From positions 62,001-126,000 of the forward strand of contig NZ_JAFMOX010000058.1 in the NCBI RefSeq assembly GCF_019049655.1: a stretch of DNA of 64,000 nt. Direction: 5' to 3'. The stretch's first letter is position 1. Every line of letters begins with the position of its first letter. Under the pieces are notes generated by a model. The model was not told the DNA's origin. It was given only the letters and a program-made list of their open reading frames with translations, and did no database searches. The translations under genes and the position numbers were made by a program. Below, in pieces: positions 46,201-56,249 of this stretch. Source of the stretch: Rahnella rivi. GTDB lineage: Bacteria; Pseudomonadota; Gammaproteobacteria; Enterobacterales; Enterobacteriaceae.

Positions 46201-46407
46201 CCTTTCCAGCGGCGTGGCGACGGTTGCCGCCATGGTTTCAGGGCTGGCCCCCGGCAGGCTGGCGCTGACCAGAATGGTCGGGAAATCCACCTGCGGCAGC
46301 GGTGCGACCGGCAGCAAACGGTAACCGAGCAAACCGAGCAGCAGGACAGCCAGCGTCAGAAGCAGGGTCGCCACCGGACGCAAAATGAAGAAACGCGAGA
46401 TGTTCAT
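43282..46407 (-). CDS. mdtC: RND efflux transporter MdtC
   Basis: A 1041-residue inner-membrane RND proton-drug antiporter with 12 membrane segments and two large periplasmic loops. FVVDDAIVVLENITRHIE in TM4 contains the proton-relay Asp pair, and [20 protein letters not shown] and TQACLMRFRPILMTTLAA are family signatures. In E. coli MdtB2-MdtC form a heteromultimer exporting bile salts, novobiocin and other compounds. Its ATG shares one base with the mdtB stop (TGATG), so translation is coupled. Length agrees with E. coli MdtC (about 1025). Confidence 0.95.
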   Translation of the reverse strand: MNISRFFILRPVATLLLTLAVLLLGLLGYRLLPVAPLPQVDFPTILVSASLPGASPETMAATVATPLERALGQIAGVSEMTSRSSQSSTSVILQFDLDRDINGAARDVQAAINASRALLPSSMPSLPTYRKANPSDAPIIMLALTSATRSKGELYDIASSQLQQKIAQVNGVGQVSLVGSALPGVRIDLRPEAVTSYGISLDTIRSAIANSTSNLPKGLLQGSNQSWMIEGNGQQSTAAQYKTLIITYINGAAIRLSDVANVYDSVEDKYNVGYYNSTPSVMIGVTRQAGANMLETIEAIKAALPLMKESLPGDVQLNLALDRSPNVSASLRDTEMTLLEATLLVIAVVFVFLRNWRAVLIPALALPVSLIGTCAVMYLLGYSLDNLSLMALIIATGFVVDDAIVVLENITRHIEEGMGPVRAAIKGAQEVSFTVLSMTLSLIAVFIPILLMGSIVGRLFREFAVTLSVSLIISMLVSLSLTPMLCARFLKRKPPVEKRQPRIYRMIERGLNNLLAAYSAALGWIMRHQLITLVGLFLTVLLNFYLYTVVEKGFFPDQDTGMLMGMLRADQNTSFQSIQPQVLKYSKIIQDDPAVEAVMSSAGSGGFGSRNTATFFVRLKDFDKRTANANQVANRLMMATAKVPGSQLFLMAAQDLHIGGRSANAQYQYSLQADDLSLLREWAPKVKAALAALPELTGVDSDSQTGGQEVMLNIDRDRATQLGVNVKMIDTLLNNAFSQRQIATIYKTLNQYHVVMNLTSDYTGNPDVLNQLYVVTDAGKQIPLSAFTSFSGANAPLSVAHQGQTATTTIAFNLADGYALEQAQAALKTAMAKIGLPDTIQGSYAGTAQAFEALSKSMPWLILAALAAVYIVLGVLYESYIHPLTILSTLPSAGLGALLLMLMTGTQLTVIALIGILLLIGIVKKNAIMMIDFALDAERRLGLTPQQAITQACLMRFRPILMTTLAAFFGALPLALGSGGDADLRSPLGLAIAGGLALSQILTLFTTPVVYLYMDRASRATHRLWARLRPHTTPPEARSHD

Positions 46408-49400
46408 CAGTGCTCCGTCCGCTGCGCAGCCCGACGGTGGCGCGGATTAAAGCGGTGCGACAGATTATCGAACATCAGATAAATCACCGGCGTGGAGAAC
46501 AGCGTCAGGATCTGGCTGAAGATCAGCCCCCCGACGATCACCAGCCCCAGCGGCTGGCGCAGTTCAGCGCCGGATCCGCTCGCCAGCATCAGCGGCAATG
46601 CACCGAGCAGCGCCGCCATGGTGGTCATCATGATCGGTCTAAAACGCAGTAAACAGGCCTGGTGGATCGCCTCACGCGGCGATAATCCCTGCTTGTTCTC
46701 CGCCTCCAGCGCAAAGTCGATCATCATAATGGCGTTCTTTTTCACGATGCCGATCAACAGGATCACCCCGATCAGTGCGATCAGGCTGAACTCCGTCCCG
46801 GCAAAGATCAGTGACAGCAGCGCGCCCACCGCCGCTGAAGGCAGCGTGGAGAGAATGGTCACCGGATGAATAAAACTCTCATACAGAATGCCGAGCACCA
46901 CGTACATGGTCATCAGCGCGGCGAGGATCAGCCACAGCGTATTGCCGGTGGCGCTTTCAAACGAGGCTGCCGCCCCCTGATAGCGCAACGTAATACTGTC
47001 TGGCATGGCGATATCCGCCACGGTGGTTTTGATTGCCTGTTGCGCCTGCTCCAGCGAATAGCCGTCATTGAGGTTAAACGACACGGTCACCGCCGGGAAC
47101 TGATTCAGGCGTGCCTGCAACAGCGCGCCGGTGCGCATGTGGATTTTGGCGATCGACGTCAGTTTGACCATGCCGTTGGTTGAACTGCTGGTGCTGGTGG
47201 AGGTGGTTGAACTGCCGGACGCCGTGGTCGTTGAGGACGCGGCGTTGCTGTTGGTGGTCGCCGTGCTTCCCGCCGAGGTGCTGACGTTGCTCGCCAGATA
47301 GATGTCATCAAACGAGGCCGGAGACTGCTGGAACTGCGGCGCCACTTCAAGCACCACGCGGTACTGGTTCGCCTGGGTAAAGATGGTAGACACCAGACGC
47401 TGGCCGAACGCGTTGTACAACGCGGTATCGACGTCCGACGCGGTGATACCGTAACGGGCGGCGGCATCGCGATCCAGCTCGACGTAGGCGATCTGCCCCT
47501 GATTTTGCAGGTTGCTGACCGCGTCGCTGAACTCCGGTTGCTGACTGAGTTTTTCCAGCAGTTTCGGCGTCCATTCCACCAGATTTTCGCTGTCGGAATC
47601 ATCCAGCGTGAACTGGTACTGGCTCGGCGTCACCTGATCGTCAACCGTCAGATCCTGCGAGGCTTGCAGATACAGATCGATGCCCGGCACACCGGCGGTT
47701 TCCTGCCGCAGACGCGCGATAATCGCTGGCGCACGTTCGCTGCGCTGGTCAAAAGATTTCAGGCTGATCTGCAAACGACCACTGTTCAGGCTGGTGTTAT
47801 TGCCGTCCACGCCAATGGTGGATGCAACGCTTTCCACGTCCGGATCTTTCAAAATGGCGGCAGCGAGCAGTTGCTGACGACGCCCCATTTCACTGAAGGA
47901 AACATCCTGCGATGCCTGGGTGATGCCCTGGATCATCCCGGTGTCCTGCGACGGGAAGAAGCCTTTCGGCACAATCACATACAGCAGCGCGGTGAACACC
48001 AACGTGGCGGCGGCGACCAGTAACGTGATCCGCTGGTGATTGAGCACCACGATCAGCATCCGGTCATAACCGGCGATCATTTTGTCGAAGAACTCACCGC
48101 CTTTACGGTAGAACTTGCTCTGTTTTTCTTCCGGCGTGTGGCGCAGCAAATAGGCGCACAGCATCGGGGTGAGCGTCAGCGAAACGACCATCGACACCAA
48201 TATCGACACCGCCAGAGTAATGGCAAACTCGCGGAATAAACGCCCGACCACGTCGCCCATAAACAGCAGCGGGATAAGCACGGCGATCAGCGAGAACGTC
48301 AGGGAAATAATGGTGAAACCGATTTGCTTCGAGCCTTTCAGCGCCGCCTGCATCGGGGTTTCCCCCTCTTCCAGCCGCCGCGAAATGTTTTCCACCACCA
48401 CAATGGCGTCATCAATAACAAAGCCGGTGGCGATGGTCAGCGCCATCAGCGAAAGGTTGTTCAGACTGAAACCACACAAATACATCACGCCGAACGTGCC
48501 GATAAGCGACAGCGGCACCGCCACGCTTGGGATCAGCGTCGCCGCGACGTTGCGCAGGAACAGGAAAGTGACCATCACCACCAGCGCGATCGACAGCAGC
48601 AGCTCGAACTGCACGTCACTTATCGAGGCGCGAATGGTCTGGGTACGGTCTGAGAGAATACTGACTTTGACTGATTCCGGCAGCGCGGCCTGCAACTTCG
48701 GCAACTGGGCCTTAATGGCATCCACCACCTGGATCACATTGGCACCCGGCTGGCGCTGAACGCTGATAATGATCGCCGGTTCTTTATTGGCCCACGCCGA
48801 CAGGTACTGGTTTTCCGGGGCTTCGGACAGCGTGGCGATATCACGTAACCGCAGCGCTGCGCCGTTTTCGTAAGTGACAATCAGGTTGGCGTATTCCGCC
48901 GCCGTACGCAGCTGATCGTTGGCATCAATGGTGATCGAGTGATGCGGGCCGTCGAAACCGCCTTTCGATCCGTTGACGTTACTGTTGCCGATCAGCGTGT
49001 TAATGGTTTCGAGCGTCAGATTGTGCGCGGCCAGCTTGCGCGGATCGACCTGAACGCGGATCGCAGGCTGATGTCCGCCCGCCAGCGTCACCATGCCGAC
49101 GCCGGAGATTTGCGACAATTTCAGCGCCACGCGGGTGTTCACCAGATCCTGCACTTTGGTCAGCGGCAGTGATTCGGAGGTCACGGCCAGCGTCAGCACG
49201 GCGGCATCCGCCGGGTTAACCTTTTTATAGGTTGGCGGATTCGGTAAATCATTTGGCAGCAGGCTGTCGGCGGCGTTGATCGCGGCCTGCACTTCCTGCT
49301 CGGCGACGTCGAGCGACAGATCCAGTGAGAATTTCAGCGTGATGATCGACGAGCCGCTGGCGCTGGTGGAATACATCTGGCTTAAGCCGGCCATCTGCCC

Positions 49401-49613
49401 GAGCTGACGCTCCAGCGGCGCGGTAATGCCGGACGCCATCACATCCGGGCTGGCGCCCGGATAGAGCGTGGTGACCTGAATGGTCGGGTAATCAACCTGC
49501 GGCAGCGCGGAGGTCGAGAGCATGTTGTAGGCAAAAATGCCCGACAACAGCACGGCGACCATCAGCAGAATGGTAGCGACAGGCCGCTGGATAAAGAGGC
49601 GTGAAGGATTCAT
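46407..49613 (-). CDS. mdtB: RND efflux transporter MdtB with Ser/Thr-rich insert
   Basis: A 1068-residue RND pump subunit, partner of MdtC. TM4 has [18 protein letters not shown], and [20 protein letters not shown] is present. It is about 28 residues longer than E. coli MdtB because of a low-complexity Ser/Thr-rich insert at about residues 774-812 (nt about 47172-47290), between NVSTSAG and STNGMVKL, in which 26 of 39 residues are Ser or Thr. The insert lies in the second periplasmic loop just before the conserved LTSIAKI strand, so probably on a surface loop. Overlaps mdtA by ATGA. Confidence 0.95.
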   Translation of the reverse strand: MNPSRLFIQRPVATILLMVAVLLSGIFAYNMLSTSALPQVDYPTIQVTTLYPGASPDVMASGITAPLERQLGQMAGLSQMYSTSASGSSIITLKFSLDLSLDVAEQEVQAAINAADSLLPNDLPNPPTYKKVNPADAAVLTLAVTSESLPLTKVQDLVNTRVALKLSQISGVGMVTLAGGHQPAIRVQVDPRKLAAHNLTLETINTLIGNSNVNGSKGGFDGPHHSITIDANDQLRTAAEYANLIVTYENGAALRLRDIATLSEAPENQYLSAWANKEPAIIISVQRQPGANVIQVVDAIKAQLPKLQAALPESVKVSILSDRTQTIRASISDVQFELLLSIALVVMVTFLFLRNVAATLIPSVAVPLSLIGTFGVMYLCGFSLNNLSLMALTIATGFVIDDAIVVVENISRRLEEGETPMQAALKGSKQIGFTIISLTFSLIAVLIPLLFMGDVVGRLFREFAITLAVSILVSMVVSLTLTPMLCAYLLRHTPEEKQSKFYRKGGEFFDKMIAGYDRMLIVVLNHQRITLLVAAATLVFTALLYVIVPKGFFPSQDTGMIQGITQASQDVSFSEMGRRQQLLAAAILKDPDVESVASTIGVDGNNTSLNSGRLQISLKSFDQRSERAPAIIARLRQETAGVPGIDLYLQASQDLTVDDQVTPSQYQFTLDDSDSENLVEWTPKLLEKLSQQPEFSDAVSNLQNQGQIAYVELDRDAAARYGITASDVDTALYNAFGQRLVSTIFTQANQYRVVLEVAPQFQQSPASFDDIYLASNVSTSAGSTATTNSNAASSTTTASGSSTTSTSTSSSTNGMVKLTSIAKIHMRTGALLQARLNQFPAVTVSFNLNDGYSLEQAQQAIKTTVADIAMPDSITLRYQGAAASFESATGNTLWLILAALMTMYVVLGILYESFIHPVTILSTLPSAAVGALLSLIFAGTEFSLIALIGVILLIGIVKKNAIMMIDFALEAENKQGLSPREAIHQACLLRFRPIMMTTMAALLGALPLMLASGSGAELRQPLGLVIVGGLIFSQILTLFSTPVIYLMFDNLSHRFNPRHRRAAQRTEH

Positions 49614-50902
49614 TTCGGCCCGCTGTCTTTACCGGTCGTGGCTTTATCAACGCCTGCGCCCTGTTCACGCGCTTTCGACGAACCGGCGGCGGCGGCGTCT
49701 TCGGTATTGGCGGTCACAATTTGCACTTTCGCGCCGTTGGTCAGGCGGTCAATCCCGGTGGTGACCACCTGCTCGCCCGGCTTCACGCCGGATAAAATGG
49801 CGACCTGATTGTCACCAAAGTCCGGGCCGGATTTCACAGCGCGCCGTTCGATGGTGTTATCTGCTTTGATCACGTAAACGAAATCGCCGTCGCTGCTCAG
49901 TTGCACCGCCGCCGCAGGAACCACCGTGGCGTCTTTGAGCGTGGACACCTGCAGGCGGGCGTTCACAAACTGGTTCGGATACAGTTTTTCATCCGCATTG
50001 TTAAACAGCGCTTTCAGCTTAATGCTGCCGGTGCTGGAATCAATTTCGTTACTGATAAATTGCAGTTTGCCCTGATCCAGCACCTCGCTGCCGTCCTGAT
50101 TGAAGGCCGTGGTCGGCAACTGATTGCCGCCGCGTAAGGCTTTGAGCAGGGTTTGCAGATTGCTCTGCGGCACGCTGAACGTGACGGCAATCGGCTGAGT
50201 CTGGGTGATCGTCACAATGCCGGTGGTGGAACTGCTGGTGACCATGTTGCCCGGATCGACCAGACGCAAGCCCACGTGGCCGCTGACCGGCGCGGTGATT
50301 TTGGCAAATTCGAGGTTCAGTTTGGCGGCGTCAATTTGCGCCTGATCGGCTTTCATCGCCCCGGCGTACTGCCCGGCGGTGGCAATCTGGCTTTCCAGAT
50401 CCTGACGGGCTAACGAGTCCTGCGCATAGAGTTTGCGGTAACGCGCCAGCGTCAGCTCGGCACTTCTCGACAGCGCCTGATTTTGCGCCAGCGAGCCCTG
50501 ATACTGCTCGAGGGTCGCCTGATAGCTGCGCGGATCAATCTGCGCCAGCAACTGCCCCTGCTCCACTTTTTGCCCTTCGGTGAAATACACCTTCATCAGC
50601 TGACCATCGACCCGGCTGGTGACCGTCACCGTGGCGTTCGCCACCACCGTACCCAGCGCACGTAAATAGACCGGCACATCCGCCTGGGTGGCTTTTCCCG
50701 CCTGCACCGGCGTGTCCATGCCCATCATCATCTGGCCGCGCATGGCGCGCATACCGCCCCGCCCCGCGCCTTTTTTCCCGGCCGAATCAGAGGAGCCCTG
50801 ATGGAAAGCAAAGAACCAGACCAGGATCGCCGCAACGATGATGGCAATGATAACCCACACAAATGTGCGTTTTTTGGAACGAGATGAGGCAGTCGGCAGC
50901 AT
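49610..50902 (-). CDS. mdtA: RND membrane-fusion protein MdtA
   Basis: A 430-residue periplasmic adaptor. An N-terminal anchor ([20 protein letters not shown]) is followed by a lipoyl/hairpin region ([38 protein letters not shown]) and a beta-barrel with [17 protein letters not shown]. It links the MdtB/MdtC pump to the outer-membrane factor. I start at ATG 50902 ([12 protein letters not shown]), as in E. coli MdtA; the frame extends to a TTG at 50983, which lacks support. First gene of the unit mdtA-mdtB-mdtC-outer-membrane factor, all with overlapping ends. Confidence 0.95.
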   Translation of the reverse strand: MLPTASSRSKKRTFVWVIIAIIVAAILVWFFAFHQGSSDSAGKKGAGRGGMRAMRGQMMMGMDTPVQAGKATQADVPVYLRALGTVVANATVTVTSRVDGQLMKVYFTEGQKVEQGQLLAQIDPRSYQATLEQYQGSLAQNQALSRSAELTLARYRKLYAQDSLARQDLESQIATAGQYAGAMKADQAQIDAAKLNLEFAKITAPVSGHVGLRLVDPGNMVTSSSTTGIVTITQTQPIAVTFSVPQSNLQTLLKALRGGNQLPTTAFNQDGSEVLDQGKLQFISNEIDSSTGSIKLKALFNNADEKLYPNQFVNARLQVSTLKDATVVPAAAVQLSSDGDFVYVIKADNTIERRAVKSGPDFGDNQVAILSGVKPGEQVVTTGIDRLTNGAKVQIVTANTEDAAAAGSSKAREQGAGVDKATTGKDSGPK

Positions 50903-51374
50903 AAATTTCTTGATTTCGCAGTATTGATGAGGAGAAAACAGCTGAAAAATGACCTTCAACCAGAGTTTTTTATTATTCGTCAAAAAGCCATTATCCCTGA
51001 AAAACGCGGTTGGCTGTTTTTAGGACAACGTAAAGATTTTGTGAGTAATTAAGAATGAGTATTTCAATCAACCGGATGAATCATACCTGCTAATTTATCC
51101 TTTTGAGGCAGGTAATGTTAAGGACTAAATGAGAATGAATGTTGAAGAAGACGACAGAAAATTATCAGGAACTGTCAGCGAGGGCCGGAATTTTGTCAGG
51201 AAAACGCCGGTTTGGCCCAAAAAACACCTCCTCATATCCCCCGAAGGGTTTAAAAAACCAGAGCTAAATCCTGAAAATTGCATCTATTGATAATTTATAT
51301 TGTTTGAGCTACGCCCCCCTTGATATGGTTAATTTTCTGGTTGTTATTCATCTTCATACTCATGGCTGGAGCTC
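50903..51374. other. Divergent intergenic region before mdtA, no gene seen
   Basis: This 472-bp AT-rich gap lies between mdtA (-) and the glutamine-amidotransferase-like gene (+) and should hold both promoters. ACCTGC (51088-51093) and GCAGGT (51109-51114) form a loose inverted repeat. No convincing BaeR-type box could be assigned by eye. An open frame at 51304 overlaps the real start in another frame and is not supported. Confidence 0.5.
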
Positions 51375-52193
51375 ATGCATACTAAATTTCAATCCAGACC
51401 GGTTATCGGTGTCACACTCGACAGCGAGGAAGCCGGTGGTTACGCCGATTTCCCGTGGTACGCCCTGCGCCAGAACTACATGGAGAGTCTGGCAGCGCTG
51501 GGCGCAGTGCCGCTGGCCTTGCCACATCACGCCGATCTGGCGGATGAATATCTCGCGCTTTGCGACGGGATTGTCGTCACCGGCGGCGCGTTTGATGTTC
51601 CCCCTGAGCTGTTCAACGAACAGCAAACCAGCGATCAGGTGCGCCTGAAACCGGCCCGCACCCGGTTCGAACAAGCTATCGTGAAAGGCGCCATGCAGCG
51701 CAATCTGCCCCTTCTGGGCATCTGCGGCGGTCAGCAACTGCTGGCAGTATTAACCGGCGGCACGCTGCATCAGCACATTCCCGACGCACTCCCCGACGCC
51801 CTTGAACACAGCACCACCGTGGACACCGAAAATGCCGGTGGCAAAAAGCGCGCCCGTCATCCGGTGCAGATCGCCGAAGGGTCGCTGCTGAGCCGCTGTG
51901 TTGAAAGCACGCATTATGAAGTCAACAGCTCGCATCACCAGGCCGTGAAATCCGTCGGGCCAGGCTGCATCGTCAACGCGTACGCGCCGGACGGGGTGAT
52001 CGAAGGCATTGAATGCGAAGGCTATGATTTCTGTCTCGGCGTGCAGTGGCACCCTGAATATCAGCAACATCAGCAGGATACACAATTGCTGAAGGCGCTG
52101 GTGTCGGCGGCCTCGCGCTATAAACACTCCATGCGCAGTTCTGCACGGGCAATGACCGACGCCATGACGCGCAAAGGTAAAGAAGAGGCATGA
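51375..52193 (+). CDS. Gamma-glutamyl hydrolase, PuuD-like class I amidotransferase
   Basis: A 272-residue cytoplasmic enzyme of the peptidase C26 / PuuD family. The nucleophile is Cys117 in LLGICGGQQLLAV, with His226 and Glu228 in GVQWHPEYQ completing the triad; VVTGGAFDVPP matches the family. PuuD splits gamma-glutamyl-GABA in putrescine breakdown, but no other puu gene is here and the next gene, overlapping by ATGA, is an M15 D,D-carboxypeptidase. A gamma-glutamyl bond in muropeptides (L-Ala-gamma-D-Glu) is therefore an alternative substrate. Ribosome site GGAG before the ATG. Confidence 0.85.
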   Translation: MHTKFQSRPVIGVTLDSEEAGGYADFPWYALRQNYMESLAALGAVPLALPHHADLADEYLALCDGIVVTGGAFDVPPELFNEQQTSDQVRLKPARTRFEQAIVKGAMQRNLPLLGICGGQQLLAVLTGGTLHQHIPDALPDALEHSTTVDTENAGGKKRARHPVQIAEGSLLSRCVESTHYEVNSSHHQAVKSVGPGCIVNAYAPDGVIEGIECEGYDFCLGVQWHPEYQQHQQDTQLLKALVSAASRYKHSMRSSARAMTDAMTRKGKEEA

Positions 52194-52729
52194 ATCAGGC
52201 GGTGCTGAAAGCGCAGACTCTGCAGAGGCTGCGTGACCTGAATATTGACCCGCAGGTGATCGCGCACCGCACGCTGCCCTATTTCGAAGAGGTAAGTGAG
52301 CACTTACTGGTGGACGCAGAAATGAATGCGGACACCGGTAAGGTTTACCGCCTGATCGCCCCCGCCGCTCAGGCATGGCGCGCCATGCAACAGCAGGCAG
52401 CCGCTGACGGCGTGGGCATTTATCTGGTCTCGGCGTACCGCAGCCTGGCGTATCAGGCAGAGCTGATCCGCGCCAAACAGCAAGCCGGAATACCCCCGCA
52501 AGATTTCTTCACGTCTCTGGCACCGCCCGGATGCAGCGAGCATCACACCGGCCGCGCCGTGGACATCAACACGCCCGGCTGCGACGAAGTGACCGGCGTG
52601 TTTGGCGAAACCGGCGCGTTTGTCTGGTTACAGGCCAATGCCGCCCGCTTCGGTTTTGTGATGTCCTTCCCGCTGAATAATCCGTGGGGATTCATCTGCG
52701 AACCCTGGCACTGGTGCTGGCACCCTTGA
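52190..52729 (+). CDS. M15-family D-Ala-D-Ala carboxypeptidase (VanY type)
   Basis: A 179-residue zinc peptidase of the VanY group. The M15B signature SxHxxGxAxD is at Ser116-Asp125 (SEHHTGRAVD) and the catalytic Glu and third zinc ligand are in EPWHWCW (Glu171, His174). The family removes a terminal D-amino acid from peptidoglycan peptides. No signal peptide or membrane segment is seen, so it should act in the cytoplasm, unlike most VanY and DacA enzymes. It overlaps the gamma-glutamyl hydrolase gene by four bases, implying a joint pathway, perhaps muropeptide recycling. Confidence 0.88.
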   Translation: MNQAVLKAQTLQRLRDLNIDPQVIAHRTLPYFEEVSEHLLVDAEMNADTGKVYRLIAPAAQAWRAMQQQAAADGVGIYLVSAYRSLAYQAELIRAKQQAGIPPQDFFTSLAPPGCSEHHTGRAVDINTPGCDEVTGVFGETGAFVWLQANAARFGFVMSFPLNNPWGFICEPWHWCWHP

Positions 52730-52917
52730 TGGCGCTGTTTTACGTCGTCAGGTGATCTGCCTCTCACTTTCCGCCATGAAAATTGTCCCTCAAACATTTA
52801 TCTGTTAGGCCAGTTTTCTGTTCCATTTTTAGAACAAATAAAACACACTATGCGTTCAAAAGGCTTCCTGTTGCAGAGAGCCTGGTCTTTACACCTTCTA
52901 ATAAGTTATCAATTTCA

Positions 52918-54102
52918 ATGCAATCAGATACCGTTTCGCGCAGGACAGCATGGCTTCGCGTTGTGATGCTGGCGATCGCCGCCTTTATCTTCAATACCAC
53001 CGAATTTGTGCCGGTCGGATTACTTTCCGACATCGCCGCCAGTTTCAATATGAAGACGGCGCAGGTCGGCCTGATGCTCACCATCTACGCCTGGGTGGTG
53101 GCGCTGATGTCGCTGCCGCTGATGCTGCTGACCCGGCAGGTTGAGCGTAAACGCTTGCTGATCTTTATATTTAGCCTGTTTATCGTCAGCCACGTGTTAT
53201 CGGTGGTGGCCTGGGATTTCTGGAGCCTCGTCGCCTCCCGCGTCGGTATCGCCCTTTCCCACGCGATTTTCTGGTCGATTACCGCCTCGCTGGCCATTCG
53301 CGTCGCCCCTCCGGGTAAAAAAACCCAGGCGCTCAGTATGTTAGCCACCGGTACGGCGCTGGCGATGGTGCTGGGCTTGCCGCTCGGGCGCATCATTGGT
53401 CAGTATCTCGGCTGGCGCACCACCTTTATGAGCATCGGCGTGGTTGCGCTGCTGACGCTGATTTGCCTGATCAAACTGCTGCCACCGCTGCCAAGCGAAC
53501 ATACCGGTTCACTGAAAAGTGTGCCGATGCTGTTCCGCCGCCCGGCGCTGGTCGGCATGTATGTTCTGACTGCATTGATAGTGACCGCTCACTACACGGC
53601 CTACAGTTATATCGAACCGTTTATTCAGACCGTCGCCAATATGGGTGAAAACTTCACCACCTTCCTGCTGCTGATTTTTGGTGGCGCGGGTATCTTTGGC
53701 AGCATCATTTTCAGCATGTTCGGCAACCGCTTCCCGGCAGCGATGCTCAGCGGCCCGATCCTGATGGTGACGCTCAGTATGTTGCTGCTGTTTGTAGCGG
53801 TGATGAACCCGATCAGCATTTCTGTGCTGTGCGTGGTGTGGGGGCTGGCCATGATGATTATCGGCCTGGCCTTGCAGGTGCGCGTACTGGCGCTGGCGTC
53901 CGACGCCACCGACGTGTCGATGTCCCTGCTGTCGGGTATCTACAATATCGGCATCGGCGCGGGCGCGCTGTTAGGCAATCAGGTGAGTTTGCATCTGGAA
54001 ATGAGCAACGTCGGTTACGCCGGTGGCGTGCTGGGATGTATCGCGTTTGTCTGGTGCCTGACGATTTTCCGGCGCTATCCGCAGTTAAAAACGACCAGCT
54101 GA
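52918..54102 (+). CDS. sotB: Sugar efflux transporter SotB
   Basis: A 394-residue MFS exporter of the DHA1 group, very close to E. coli SotB (YdeA): [61 protein letters not shown] [16 protein letters not shown], and [16 protein letters not shown]. In E. coli it exports arabinose, IPTG and related compounds. I start at ATG 52918; the frame reaches back to 52783 but that stretch has no counterpart. No strong Shine-Dalgarno sequence is seen. It is separate from the preceding M15 gene by 188 bp. Confidence 0.93.
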   Translation: MQSDTVSRRTAWLRVVMLAIAAFIFNTTEFVPVGLLSDIAASFNMKTAQVGLMLTIYAWVVALMSLPLMLLTRQVERKRLLIFIFSLFIVSHVLSVVAWDFWSLVASRVGIALSHAIFWSITASLAIRVAPPGKKTQALSMLATGTALAMVLGLPLGRIIGQYLGWRTTFMSIGVVALLTLICLIKLLPPLPSEHTGSLKSVPMLFRRPALVGMYVLTALIVTAHYTAYSYIEPFIQTVANMGENFTTFLLLIFGGAGIFGSIIFSMFGNRFPAAMLSGPILMVTLSMLLLFVAVMNPISISVLCVVWGLAMMIIGLALQVRVLALASDATDVSMSLLSGIYNIGIGAGALLGNQVSLHLEMSNVGYAGGVLGCIAFVWCLTIFRRYPQLKTTS

Positions 54103-54123
54103 TCGCCCGCCGTTGAAGTAAAA

Positions 54124-54156
54124 ATGCTCACTGTGCCGCCCTGGCGCAGTGAGCAT
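54124..54156 (-). terminator. Terminator after the chemoreceptor gene
   Basis: ATGCTCACTG (54124-54133) pairs with CAGTGAGCAT (54147-54156), with some further pairing inside. On the minus strand the stem is followed by a T-run, so it ends the chemoreceptor transcript; it lies between the convergent sotB and chemoreceptor genes. Confidence 0.8.
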
Positions 54157-54164
54157 CACAGTGA

Positions 54165-55994
54165 TTACTCAGTGACAAAACGTGAAACGGAACCCGCCAG
54201 GCTTTGCGCCTGATCGCGTAAGGCATTGGCTGCGGCAGAAGACTCTTCCACCAGCGCGGCGTTTTGCTGAGTCACGTTGTCCATTTCGACAATCGCTTCC
54301 CCCACCTGCGAAATACCCCGGTTCTGTTCATCCGACGCCTGAGCAATTTCATTCAGGATTTCAGTGACATTGCCGACAGACGTCACGATGTCATGCATGG
54401 TGGCACCGGCCTGCTCGACCAGCTCAGACCCGGCGCTGATGCGCTCGACGGATTCGCCAATCAGTTCATCAATCTCTTTCGCCGCCTGTGCGCTGCGCTG
54501 CGCGAGGCTTCTCACTTCGCTGGCAACCACCGCAAAACCCCGCCCCTGTTCACCGGCACGCGCCGCTTCTACCGCGGCGTTCAGCGCCAGAATGTTGGTC
54601 TGGAAGGCAATGCTGTTGATAACCGTGGTGATCTCCGCAATCTTGCCGGAACTGGCGGTGATCTCATTCATGGTTTTCACCACATGATTAACCAGTTTGC
54701 CGCCCTTGTTCGCCGTTTCAGACGTGGCGCGCGCCAGCTGGCTGGAGTGATGAATATTGTCGACGTTCTGCTTCACCGTGGCGGTTAACTGCTCCATGCT
54801 GGCCGCCGTTTCTTCCAGCGCCGCAGCCTGCTCTTCGGTACGCGCAGACAAATCATTATTTCCCGCCGCGATTTCGGCCGAAGCATGGCTGACCTGCGAC
54901 ACACCGCTGCGAATATCCCCGATAATGCGGCGAAGATCGTCGTTCATCTCGCCCACCGCCTGCATCAGCTCACCCAGCTCATCGCGGCGCGATGTATGCA
55001 GATCCGCTCTGAGATCGCCACGGGCAATCTGCTGAGCCACGCGTAATGTCGCGGACAACGGCGTGGTGATCTGACGGGTGATGATGAACGCGGTAGCCAT
55101 GCTCAGCAAAATGGCAGCCACAGTGATCAGCGACATCCATAAAATTGCCTGATTGATATCTGAATGCGTGGCTTTCAGCTCTTCCTGAAACAGCGAACTG
55201 CTCGCCGTCGTCAGCACCGCGCCCGATTTCGCCAGCTCTTTGGTCGCCTGCTCTTCTGCAAGATACGACGCCAGATACGCCTGCGCGCTTTCCTGTTTAC
55301 CGGTCACTGAACGCTCAACCTCGGTCAGTGCATTCACGTCTGCCGCGCTGAGTTGCGGTTTGATGGCGTCCATAAGTTGAATCGATTCAGCGATGAATCC
55401 GACTAATGCCTGCTGAGCCTCTTCGGTATTTTGCAACTCAAGCAGTTTAACGCGTACGGCCACCCCGGTGAGGTGTTTACTGATTTCATTCAGCGCATTG
55501 GCGGTGCCCACGGTGGCAGGATCCTGAGTGTAAGACTGCGCCAGACGCGTGACGTCAGCTTCTTCTCGGGTCAGCACCAGCGCGCCGACAATGCTTTCAC
55601 GCTTGCGGGTTTCGCTGACCGTTTCCGCACGCTTTTCGCGATAACCCTGCATCGCGCCCGGCAACGTTTGCAGCATCTGCAACTGTTCGCCACGCCACGG
55701 GTAGGTCTGCAAACTGGCGATCTTTCCGTCTACCTGTTTTAAGCTCTCTTCATTGGCGGCGATAAACTTTTCGTCATGTGTTTTGACGTACTGCATCCGC
55801 GCATCTCTTGCCAGAGCAAACTGATCGGTAATGGCTTTCAGCTGGCTGATTTTCTCCGCACGAACGGAGATATCATTAAGGTTTTTAATGCCACACACCG
55901 CTACCGCGACGCTGAGCAACAAAACAAGCCCGAAACCCAGTGCGAGTTTCTTCCCTACCCGGACGTTTTCAAAACTAATTAATAACCTTCTCAT
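54165..55994 (-). CDS. Methyl-accepting chemotaxis protein
   Basis: A 609-residue chemoreceptor. TM1 lies at about residues 15-35 ([20 protein letters not shown]), then a long, all-helical periplasmic sensor of about 245 residues, TM2 (about 285-308), HAMP ([20 protein letters not shown]) and the signalling domain with the conserved tip [20 protein letters not shown]. The sensor length fits the helical bimodular (HBM) type, which binds small organic acids or amines in pseudomonads; the ligand here is unknown. No CheB/CheR-binding NWETF pentapeptide is at the C-terminus (it ends SRFVTE). Monocistronic. Confidence 0.93.
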   Translation of the reverse strand: MRRLLISFENVRVGKKLALGFGLVLLLSVAVAVCGIKNLNDISVRAEKISQLKAITDQFALARDARMQYVKTHDEKFIAANEESLKQVDGKIASLQTYPWRGEQLQMLQTLPGAMQGYREKRAETVSETRKRESIVGALVLTREEADVTRLAQSYTQDPATVGTANALNEISKHLTGVAVRVKLLELQNTEEAQQALVGFIAESIQLMDAIKPQLSAADVNALTEVERSVTGKQESAQAYLASYLAEEQATKELAKSGAVLTTASSSLFQEELKATHSDINQAILWMSLITVAAILLSMATAFIITRQITTPLSATLRVAQQIARGDLRADLHTSRRDELGELMQAVGEMNDDLRRIIGDIRSGVSQVSHASAEIAAGNNDLSARTEEQAAALEETAASMEQLTATVKQNVDNIHHSSQLARATSETANKGGKLVNHVVKTMNEITASSGKIAEITTVINSIAFQTNILALNAAVEAARAGEQGRGFAVVASEVRSLAQRSAQAAKEIDELIGESVERISAGSELVEQAGATMHDIVTSVGNVTEILNEIAQASDEQNRGISQVGEAIVEMDNVTQQNAALVEESSAAANALRDQAQSLAGSVSRFVTE

Positions 55995-56195
55995 AACAAA
56001 TGACTCTCCATTATTGTTTAAATATGCAGGTGTTACGCAATGCCTTTGCGTTATCGGCAGGAAAGGAGAATTAATTAATGATCGTTATAATGATTAGGAG
56101 AAATATCACCTTATGTAACTATATAAAGTGCAACAGGTGAGAAAGTGTCATGTAAAAGGCAGAGGATTTGGGTTAAAGAAGAATTTTTGATGTGA

Positions 56196-56219
56196 CTGAC
56201 CCGCGCGATAACGGGTCAG
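56196..56219 (-). terminator. Hairpin after the DUF2000 gene
   Basis: CTGACCCG (56196-56203) pairs with CGGGTCAG (56212-56219). It lies about 30 bases beyond the DUF2000 stop on the minus strand. No T-run follows directly, so it is a weak terminator candidate. The rest of 55995-56249 is AT-rich and contains the chemoreceptor promoter. Confidence 0.5.
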
Positions 56220-56249
56220 CAGAGGGGCGTGGTTTTCGCGGCGCGCCGT

